Below are positions 29,464-36,422 of a DNA stretch of 36,422 nt, piece after piece. The stretch covers positions 1-36,422 of the forward strand of contig JACQVI010000040.1 of assembly GCA_016209795.1 (NCBI GenBank). The letters run 5' to 3'. A model generated the notes under the pieces. The model made no database searches, had not been told where the DNA came from, and saw only the letters and a program-made list of their open reading frames with translations. This stretch comes from Ignavibacteriota bacterium (GTDB taxonomy: Bacteria; Bacteroidota; Ignavibacteria; UBA10030; SZUA-254). The translations under genes were made by a program, and so were the position numbers. Within the stretch, counting starts at the first letter, position 1. Every line of letters starts with the position of its first letter.

Positions 29464-30656
29464 CCCTGCAACTGAGCCAAACCCACGAACGATTTGTCAA
29501 ACAAGCTCTCTTCGGTTTTCTTCTCATTACCGTTGTCGGGCTCACTTTTTCGATTGCGGTTTCATCCATTGCTATGGGAATTGCAATAGCCTTTTATGTC
29601 GCACTGATAATGCTCTCAAAAAACGGCATTTACGAACCTACCACCTTTGATTATTTTTTTCTCGCGTACGCCATAGCAGAGCTTCTTTCGACTGTGTTCT
29701 CTGTTGACCCTTCCGCATCTATTGTTAACATGAAGCGTCTTTTGCTCATCTCAATCGTCTACCTTACCGTCCTGAGTATAGACACAAGGCAAAAGTACGC
29801 TTGGGCAATACTCCTTCTCATTGTCGTTACCGCATTGCTTTCCATTATTGAATCACTCTTGTTGGAAAAAATCGGGGATCATCTTACACGGTTGGGCATG
29901 TTTCAGCATTACATGACAGCGGGTGGGATAAAAATGATTGTTGTGCTGATGATTCTCCCCTTCATTGTTCAACAGCAAACTCCGACACGCTGGCGAATTG
30001 CTGCAGCCCTATGCTTGCTTCCCATGCTCATTGCTCTTGTTCTTACACAAACGAGAAGTTCGTGGCTAGGTTTCCTTGCTGGTGCAAGCACGATCGGAAT
30101 AATCAAGAACAAGAAATTCTTACTGGTATTGGCAGGCATCATAATATTTTTTTTCCTTCTCGCTCCTGCCACGTTCACTGAACGAGCCACAAGCATTTTC
30201 GATCCCACCCTCAGGTCGAATCTCACGCGCATCAACATGATCACAACTGGCTGGCAAATGTTCCTCGACTTTCCTGTTTTCGGCGTGGGCGATATCGATT
30301 TGAAAAAACTTTACGTAACGTACACAGAACCTATCGATCCTGCCGAAGGGGGCCACCTCCATAATAACGCTATGACTCTTCTCGTAACGCTGGGTGTTGT
30401 AGGATTCATCGCTGTGATGGCGCTGTTCGTGAAGATTTTTTTGATAGAAAGGAATATTGTACAACGTGTGAGCAACGACTGGCTCTACGGCAGCACCTCG
30501 CTCGGATGTTTTGCGGCATACATCGGGTTTCACGTGAACGGGTTGTTCGAGTGGAATTTCGGCGACCATGAAATCGCCGTCCTGCTCTGGTTCACCGTTG
30601 GCTTATCTCTTGTCTCACAAAGACTTATCGGGGAAAAGACCGCGGAGAATACGTGA
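29460..30656 (+). CDS. O-antigen ligase/polymerase-like membrane protein (TTG start)
   Basis: Multi-TM; LVLTQTRSSWLGFLAG and GVGDIDLKKLYV...HLHNNAMTLLVTLGVVGF typical of WaaL/RfaL. Confidence 0.85.
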   Translation: MTLQLSQTHERFVKQALFGFLLITVVGLTFSIAVSSIAMGIAIAFYVALIMLSKNGIYEPTTFDYFFLAYAIAELLSTVFSVDPSASIVNMKRLLLISIVYLTVLSIDTRQKYAWAILLLIVVTALLSIIESLLLEKIGDHLTRLGMFQHYMTAGGIKMIVVLMILPFIVQQQTPTRWRIAAALCLLPMLIALVLTQTRSSWLGFLAGASTIGIIKNKKFLLVLAGIIIFFFLLAPATFTERATSIFDPTLRSNLTRINMITTGWQMFLDFPVFGVGDIDLKKLYVTYTEPIDPAEGGHLHNNAMTLLVTLGVVGFIAVMALFVKIFLIERNIVQRVSNDWLYGSTSLGCFAAYIGFHVNGLFEWNFGDHEIAVLLWFTVGLSLVSQRLIGEKTAENT

Positions 30657-31465
30657 ACCCATCGAAACCCCAAAGGGACCGGCACAAGCTCTCCGTTATC
30701 GTAATAACTTTTAACGAGGAGCGCAACATCGTCGAATGCCTCCAGAGCGTTTCTTGGGCAGACGAAATCATCGTTGTCGATGCTAACAGCACCGACCGCA
30801 CGGTCGAATTAGCGAAGCAATTCACGCCAAGAGTATATGTCAAAGAGTGGTTGGGTTTTGCTGCGGCGAAAAACTTCGCACTCGAGCAGGCGGCGAACGA
30901 GTGGGTGCTCTGGCTCGATGCCGACGAGCGGGCAACACCCGAACTTGCTGGTGAAATTCAGCACATCATCCAGAACTCTTCGATAATACACAAGGCTTTT
31001 CAAGTAGCACGGCGAGCGTACTTTCTTGGAAAATGGATCAAACACTGCGGCTGGTATCCAGGCTATGTTGTTCGATTGTTTCGGAGAGAATCGGCGCGGT
31101 TCAACGATTCACGCGTACACGAGAAATTGGAGATTGATGGAAGCGTCGGACGATTGAAGCACGATCTCATTCATTACACCGACCACAATCTCTTCCATTA
31201 TTTTTCAAAATTCAATCGTTATACGTCGTTAGCTGCACAAGACCTCTGGGAAGCAGGAAAAGAATTCTCGCTATATGATGTTCTTATACGACCGCTGTTT
31301 TTGTTTTTCAAGATGTATATCCTGCGAAGAGGATTTCTTGATGGGATGCATGGGTTGATTCTTTCTCTCCTTTCTTCAGCTTATGTGTTTACAAAATATG
31401 CAAAACTTTGGGAGCTTCAGAGGAGTTCTGAAACTACTGGTAGCTCGTCTAAACAGAAGCTGTGA
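30653..31465 (+). CDS. Glycosyltransferase family 2, LPS core WaaE/KdtX-like (GTG start)
   Basis: LSVIVITFNEERNIVECLQSVSWADEIIVVDANSTDRTVELAKQF...EWLGFAAAKNFALEQAANEWVLWLDADERATPEL. Confidence 0.9.
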   Translation: MNPSKPQRDRHKLSVIVITFNEERNIVECLQSVSWADEIIVVDANSTDRTVELAKQFTPRVYVKEWLGFAAAKNFALEQAANEWVLWLDADERATPELAGEIQHIIQNSSIIHKAFQVARRAYFLGKWIKHCGWYPGYVVRLFRRESARFNDSRVHEKLEIDGSVGRLKHDLIHYTDHNLFHYFSKFNRYTSLAAQDLWEAGKEFSLYDVLIRPLFLFFKMYILRRGFLDGMHGLILSLLSSAYVFTKYAKLWELQRSSETTGSSSKQKL

Positions 31466-32595
31466 TACTCTTGGCACTGAAAGAACAACAAACATCATTC
31501 CTTTCTCATGTGGAACAGTATTTTAAAAACAACTGCATGGGAGTACTTGAAAAATTTCTTGCAAGAGAAGTTCTTTCACCACAAGCGGTCGATTTATCCG
31601 GAATCAAATCTATTCTGGTTATCAGGCAGCACGACCAACTAGGAGATTTTCTCCTTGCTACACCTGTTCTACGTGCTTTACGTGAGCGGTTTCCGAATGC
31701 GAGAATAGGGGTGCTGGTTCGAGAATATTTTTATGATGTCGCACGCTCGTTGCCGTACGTCGATGAAGTGCTGGTGTTCTACGAAAATAGTTTGCACTGG
31801 ACCTTGAAAAGGGCAAGCTCGTTAGTCCGACAGCTACGCAAGGGATGGGATTTGACTGTTGTTCTGAATACCGTTAGCCATTCTTTCACCTCTGATTTTT
31901 TTGCTCATTTATCTGGTGCAAGATATATTTTAGGTTCTGGTGACAGGGTCTTCTCTGGCTGTACGAGAAATTTTTTTTATAACCTGATTGCACCGCACAA
32001 TACCACACATCGACATCAAACAGAACGCAACCTTGATATTGTGCGATATATAGGGGTCGATACGCAAAATCTTGCATTAGCGATATCTCTCTCCGATATG
32101 GAACGAAGAAATGCACGTCTATTTCTCGAGCAAAGAGGTTTCAAGTCAGACAGTGTTGCCATCGGAATGCATATCGGTGCTGGTAAGCCCGAAAATCGTT
32201 GGCCCGTACAATGTTTCGCTCAACTAGCGGGAGTGTTAACATTGAAGCACAACGCTCAGATAGTATTGTTCTGGGGACCGTATGAGGAAGATTTAAGCCG
32301 CATATTCTGTGAGTATGTAAGTGTTGAACCAATCAATATTGGACATACAGATCTAAAAACGTTGGCATCATTGTTGGCGCTATGTGACGCTGTCATTTGT
32401 AATGATTCTGGGATTATGCATCTCGCTGCCGCGACTGGTGTCCCAATGGTTGCTTTGTTCGGACCGACAGATCCTGCGGAATGGAAACCTCTTGGTAGCA
32501 GTATTGCTGTTCTACAGCCAGAAAGTAAAAAAGTAGAAGACGTCAAAGTTGAAGATGTAATGAAAGCGCTTGAAAATTTCATACGAAAAAATTGA
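31462..32595 (+). CDS. Glycosyltransferase family 9 (ADP-heptose:LPS heptosyltransferase-like; GTG start)
   Basis: ILVIRQHDQLGDFLLATPVLRALRERFPNARIGVLVRE...HIGAGKPENRWPVQCFAQLAGVL...CNDSGIMHLAAATGVPMVALFGPTDPAEWKPLG. Confidence 0.9.
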   Translation: MILLALKEQQTSFLSHVEQYFKNNCMGVLEKFLAREVLSPQAVDLSGIKSILVIRQHDQLGDFLLATPVLRALRERFPNARIGVLVREYFYDVARSLPYVDEVLVFYENSLHWTLKRASSLVRQLRKGWDLTVVLNTVSHSFTSDFFAHLSGARYILGSGDRVFSGCTRNFFYNLIAPHNTTHRHQTERNLDIVRYIGVDTQNLALAISLSDMERRNARLFLEQRGFKSDSVAIGMHIGAGKPENRWPVQCFAQLAGVLTLKHNAQIVLFWGPYEEDLSRIFCEYVSVEPINIGHTDLKTLASLLALCDAVICNDSGIMHLAAATGVPMVALFGPTDPAEWKPLGSSIAVLQPESKKVEDVKVEDVMKALENFIRKN

Positions 32596-32708
32596 TCTAA
32601 TGGGCAATGAGCAGACAATAACGTTGTCGCTCGTGTTTTTGCCAAAGTGAAGGTTTTTCATTACATTCTTACAACACTCTTTCCTCATCTCAACGAGTTC
32701 ATTTGTCC

Positions 32709-33245
32709 ATGAAAATATTAGACATTGGCTGTGGACCTCATACAAAGAAAGAAGGTTCAATCGGTCTCGATAAACGCCCGGCATCACATATCGATGTTGT
32801 ACATGACTTGAATAACTATCCTTATCCATTTCCAGATAATGAATTCGTCTGGGTAGAGATGTCGCATATTATAGAACACGTTGATAAGCCGCTAAACTTA
32901 ATGAACGAAGTTCACCGCATAGCGAGGAACGGGGCTACCGTCAGAATTATCACTCCGCACTACACATCGCAACTCTCGTACGGGGATTTCGAGCATTTCC
33001 ATCATTTTGGCTACATAACATTTCTCACTCTTCAAAACACGGGTTTATTTAAAATTAGGAAACACAAGTTACATTTTACAGATGTGTATAAAATCTTTGG
33101 TATTAGCTTAGTTGCACATTGGTTTCCACGGAGATGGGAAAAATATTTAGGGTTTATTTTTCCAGCTCTCTATGTAGAAGTTTTCTTGGAGGTCATCAAG
33201 ACAGATGATAACAAAAATCTTCTTTTCGATAAGTACATGTACTAG
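32709..33245 (+). CDS. Class I SAM-dependent methyltransferase (ATG 32709 preferred; the ORF opens at TTG 32703)
   Basis: MKILDIGCGPHTKKEGSIGLDKRPASHIDVVHDLNNYPYPFPDNEFVWVEMSHIIEHVDKPLNLMNEVHRIARNGATVRIITPHYTS. Confidence 0.82.
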   Translation: MKILDIGCGPHTKKEGSIGLDKRPASHIDVVHDLNNYPYPFPDNEFVWVEMSHIIEHVDKPLNLMNEVHRIARNGATVRIITPHYTSQLSYGDFEHFHHFGYITFLTLQNTGLFKIRKHKLHFTDVYKIFGISLVAHWFPRRWEKYLGFIFPALYVEVFLEVIKTDDNKNLLFDKYMY

Positions 33246-33258
33246 TTGTTTCTAGAGA

Positions 33259-33594
33259 ATGATTATCGCATCTATGGATTCTACAGAAAAATATGAGCTT
33301 TTGCTGACCCAGCTCCTTCTGATGTTTCAGACCGCAGCATTACAGCATATGGGCAAATTGAAGAATCCCCTGACTGACAAAATAGAGCGGGACCTCCAAC
33401 AAGCGCAAATCTCCATCGATATGATTGAAATGCTGTGTACAAAAATGAAAGGCAATCTGACACCAGAAGAAGAGAAAATGTTTTCGCAAATGCTTCAAGA
33501 CCTGAGACTCAATTATGTTGATGAGGTATCGAAAACAGAGTCAGGAGCACATCAACAGTCTTCACCGACAGCGCAAACTCCAACACAATCATGA
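33259..33594 (+). CDS. DUF1844 family protein
   Basis: YELLLTQLLLMFQTAALQHMGKLKNPLTDKIERDLQQAQISIDMIEMLCTKMKGNLTPEEEKMFSQMLQDLRLNYVD matches the DUF1844 pattern as I recall it. Confidence 0.75.
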   Translation: MIIASMDSTEKYELLLTQLLLMFQTAALQHMGKLKNPLTDKIERDLQQAQISIDMIEMLCTKMKGNLTPEEEKMFSQMLQDLRLNYVDEVSKTESGAHQQSSPTAQTPTQS

Positions 33595-34481
33595 CATTTG
33601 GCATTCTTGGAAATACCGCCAAGTCTATCACTCGTGAAGTCTGCAGCAATCTTCTCGCCTTCCTGCAAGAAAAGAATTTGAAATATGTTATAGATGTTGA
33701 GCTTGCTCGGCACATCAACACCAAATCGAGTAAACTCTCAGCAGACAAAACATCGATATGCAGTGAATCCGAACTCCCTCATCGCTGTGATATACTCATT
33801 GCGCTTGGTGGCGATGGAACGATGCTCTCTGCTGCTCGCACACTCGGTCAGCACGGGACCCCCATCTTAGGCATCAACTTAGGGAAGTTAGGTTTTCTCG
33901 CCGAGGTCTCCGTTGATGAAATACGTGAATGCATCGATGATATTGTGAAAGGGAATTACGTTCTTGAAGAGCGAATGGTTCTTCAAGCAAATACACCTGG
34001 TAAGAATATCAGATATTTTGCTTTGAATGAGATTGTGATTGATCGAGGCTCATCGCCAAGGGTTATTGACTTAGAAACATACGTGAACGATGACTATCTT
34101 GTCACCTACGCCGCTGACGGCATCATACTTACAACTCCAACCGGCTCCACCGCCTACTCACTTGCAAGCGGAGGACCAATTGTTACACCTCAAAGTAATG
34201 TTATCACAATCAACCCAATCTCTCCACACACCTTAACTGCACGACCCGTCATTGTTCCGGATACAAGTGTGATACGAGTGGTTGTGACGGATGAGGGAAG
34301 ATCAGTTCACATCACTGCCGATGGGCAAGTGGAAGGATTTAACAATACTCCTGCAGAACTTAGCATCCAAAAAGCACCCTACACAGTTAAGCTTGTGAAA
34401 CGCAAGAAACGAACGTACTACGACATACTGCGCACAAAGCTCATGTGGGGGAGAGATATACGAATAAAAACTGACAGTTAA
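33591..34481 (+). CDS. nadK: NAD kinase
   Basis: LIALGGDGTMLSAARTLGQHGTPILGINLGKLGFLAEV...LTTPTGSTAYSLASGGPIV...SVHITADGQ. Confidence 0.96.
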   Translation: MTFGILGNTAKSITREVCSNLLAFLQEKNLKYVIDVELARHINTKSSKLSADKTSICSESELPHRCDILIALGGDGTMLSAARTLGQHGTPILGINLGKLGFLAEVSVDEIRECIDDIVKGNYVLEERMVLQANTPGKNIRYFALNEIVIDRGSSPRVIDLETYVNDDYLVTYAADGIILTTPTGSTAYSLASGGPIVTPQSNVITINPISPHTLTARPVIVPDTSVIRVVVTDEGRSVHITADGQVEGFNNTPAELSIQKAPYTVKLVKRKKRTYYDILRTKLMWGRDIRIKTDS

Positions 34482-34497
34482 CTATCAAGAGGATGGC

Positions 34498-35856
34498 ATG
34501 GCAAAAATCCAATCCAAATACGTCTGTCAGTCCTGTGGATACGAATCCCCTCGCTGGGTTGGCAAATGTCCGAATTGCAATAGCTGGAACACCTTCGTTG
34601 AGGAACTGACGCAGAAACTCACCGCTCGAAAGAAAGTAACGAAATCCAACATCAAAGCAACTCCGCTGAACGAAGTAGATTTAACCACTGATCAGCGCAT
34701 TCCATCCACCATTACTGAGTTTGATCGAGTCTTAGGCGGTGGAATTGTCCTCGGCTCGGTCGTACTGTTGGGCGGCGATCCCGGCGTCGGCAAATCCACG
34801 TTGATGATGCAGCTTGCGGCACAGCTTAAGAATCAGATTGTCCTTTATATTTCAGGTGAAGAATCGGCAAAGCAGATCAAGCTGAGGGCAGAGAGATTGG
34901 CATTTGATTCTGCCGAAAATATTCTGTTGCTCTCCGAAACAAATATGGATGTCATTGCCGAAGTTATTGACCGCTCTCCTCCTGATATTATAATCGTTGA
35001 CTCAATTCAGACGATGTTTCATCCTGCTTTTGAAAGCTCACAGGGCAGCGTCGCACAGGTGCGAGAATCGACGGCCTTGTTTACACGCATTGCGAAAGAG
35101 AAATCCATACCCATCTTTCTCATTGGTCACGTTACAAAAGAAGGGATCATCGCGGGCCCAAAAGTTATTGAGCACATGGTGGACACTGTGCTGCAGTTTG
35201 AAGGGGAGCGACATTACGCCTATCGCATCTTGAGATCAATCAAGAATCGCTTCGGTTCCACAAATGAGATTGGCGTTTTTGAGATGAGAGATACTGGGCT
35301 AAAAGAAGTTCGAAATCCTTCAGAAGTGTTTCTGTCTGAACGATCGGCAGGTACATCTGGTTCTGCGGTTGTTGCAAGTGTCGAAGGGACACGGCCGATT
35401 CTCATAGAAGTTCAAGCACTGATTACACCGACCAACTATGGTGTCCCACAACGAAATACGACTGGTTTTGATTACCGCAGATTGGGGTTATTGATAGCTG
35501 TTCTTGAGAAACGTGTTGGTGTGATGCTTGGACAGTACGATGTCTTCGTCAACATTGCGGGAGGAGTACGTGTCGATGAACCTGCAGTAGACTTGGGGAT
35601 TGCAGCCTCTATCATTTCCAGTATGCGTGACGTTCCACTCGATTGGCAGACTGTTGCAGTGGGCGAAATTGGTTTGAGCGGGGAAGTGAGAACCGTCAGT
35701 CAAATCGAAAAGAGAGTTCAAGAAGCAGCTAAACTTGGTTTTCGTAGAGTAGTCTTGCCAAAAAATAATTTGAAAGGCATTGTTAGAACTAATGGCATTG
35801 AATTGGTTGGAGTGGAGAGAGTTGAAGATGCCATTGAGGCTCTGCTTCAATCTTAA
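34498..35856 (+). CDS. radA: DNA repair protein RadA
   Basis: CQSCGYESPRWVGKCPNCNSWNTF zinc finger, GGDPGVGKSTLMMQ Walker A, SIKNRFGSTNEIGVFEM (KNRFG), C-terminal Lon-like domain. Confidence 0.97.
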   Translation: MAKIQSKYVCQSCGYESPRWVGKCPNCNSWNTFVEELTQKLTARKKVTKSNIKATPLNEVDLTTDQRIPSTITEFDRVLGGGIVLGSVVLLGGDPGVGKSTLMMQLAAQLKNQIVLYISGEESAKQIKLRAERLAFDSAENILLLSETNMDVIAEVIDRSPPDIIIVDSIQTMFHPAFESSQGSVAQVRESTALFTRIAKEKSIPIFLIGHVTKEGIIAGPKVIEHMVDTVLQFEGERHYAYRILRSIKNRFGSTNEIGVFEMRDTGLKEVRNPSEVFLSERSAGTSGSAVVASVEGTRPILIEVQALITPTNYGVPQRNTTGFDYRRLGLLIAVLEKRVGVMLGQYDVFVNIAGGVRVDEPAVDLGIAASIISSMRDVPLDWQTVAVGEIGLSGEVRTVSQIEKRVQEAAKLGFRRVVLPKNNLKGIVRTNGIELVGVERVEDAIEALLQS

Positions 35857-35879
35857 TTCCCGAGTTTGCATCCCTCTTC

Positions 35880-36422
35880 GTGCATACATTAATCCTGGCA
35901 ACGCGTAATCAAGGAAAGATCAGGGAAATCAGATCTATTCTCTTGGGTCTTCCACTTGAAATTAAAAGTCTATTGGAATTTCCGCATCTTCCAGAGATAG
36001 TGGAAGATGGCAGTACATTTGAGGAGAATGCTTTGAAGAAAGCAAGAAACATTTTCGCGCTCACTCGATCACCAACGTTATCAGACGATTCTGGACTTGA
36101 AGTTTTTTCTTTAAGAGAGCGACCTGGCGTTCTCTCAGCACGATACGCAGGAGAACATGTCAGTTACGACGCAAACAACAAGAAATTGCTTGCTGAGCTA
36201 AAGGGGTTTCCGGTTGATCAGCGTCGAGCGCAATTTCGTTGTGTTGCTGCCTTTGTAGGAGATGAAATTGAAAAAATTGTCGAAGGAGTCTGTCATGGAA
36301 CTATCATTGACGAACCTCGAGGAAGTGGAGGCTTTGGATACGATCCCATCTTTATACCTGATGGTTATCAAACGACCTTTGCTGAACTTCCCTTACACAT
36401 TAAGAATCATATAAGCCACAGG
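35880..36422 (+). CDS. rdgB: XTP/dITP diphosphatase (RdgB/HAM1), partial: runs off the window's 3' end (GTG start; not in the ORF track)
   Basis: Read from sequence: MHTLILATRNQGKIREI...EDGSTFEENALKKARNIF...LSDDSGLEVFSLRERPGVLSARYAGEH...GSGGFGYDPIFIPDGYQTTFAELPLHIKNHISHR. Confidence 0.94.
   Translation, partial: MHTLILATRNQGKIREIRSILLGLPLEIKSLLEFPHLPEIVEDGSTFEENALKKARNIFALTRSPTLSDDSGLEVFSLRERPGVLSARYAGEHVSYDANNKKLLAELKGFPVDQRRAQFRCVAAFVGDEIEKIVEGVCHGTIIDEPRGSGGFGYDPIFIPDGYQTTFAELPLHIKNHISHR

Noticed and set aside
30120-30569. Minus-strand ORF (149 aa) antisense to the O-antigen ligase-like gene
   Set aside because: Overlaps a convincing multi-TM CDS; composition not protein-like.
35488-35901. 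Minus-strand ORF (137 aa) antisense to radA
   Set aside because: Antisense to conserved RadA C-terminal domain; no motif.
1-36422. Search for transposases, integrases, toxin-antitoxin pairs or defence systems
   Set aside because: No recognisable signature on either strand; the lone XRE gene has no adjacent toxin-like ORF.

Overview
The window (36.4 kb) is nearly all + strand and is mostly core genome. (1) It opens with a ribosomal-protein superoperon: tuf, S10, L3, L4, L23, L2, S19, L22, S3, L16, L29, S17, L14, L24, L5, S14 (zinc form), S8, L6, L18, a tRNA-Gln(UUG), S5, L30, L15, secY, map, infA, L36, S13, S11, S4, rpoA, L17, then an intrinsic terminator. (2) A short accessory block follows: a minus-strand XRE-type HTH gene with a T8/G9 homopolymer junction near its 3' end, a secreted protein with about 14 YCF48/BNR-like repeats, and a 1234-aa secreted S8 (subtilisin-like) protease with beta-helix-like and helical modules. 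Both large proteins end in a type IX secretion (T9SS) C-terminal sorting domain with the 'YQN(F/Y)PNPFNPST' signature. A second intrinsic terminator follows. (3) leuS is followed by an envelope-glycan block: GT2, MsbA-like ABC exporter, GT39/ArnT-like, O-antigen ligase-like, WaaE-like GT2, GT9 heptosyltransferase-like, methyltransferase. (4) The window ends with DUF1844, nadK, radA and a 3'-truncated rdgB. The T9SS sorting domains, the SD-like sites and the operon content suggest a Bacteroidetes/Chlorobi/Ignavibacteria-type lineage (inference). I see no CRISPR array, transposase or clearly novel multi-gene system. The most interesting points are the tRNA-Gln inside the spc-like operon, the 14-repeat T9SS cargo next to a divergent S8 protease, the XRE gene with nearby inverted repeats and homopolymer tract, and the tightly overlapping glycan genes. 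All calls are by eye from sequence and family knowledge; no database search was run.
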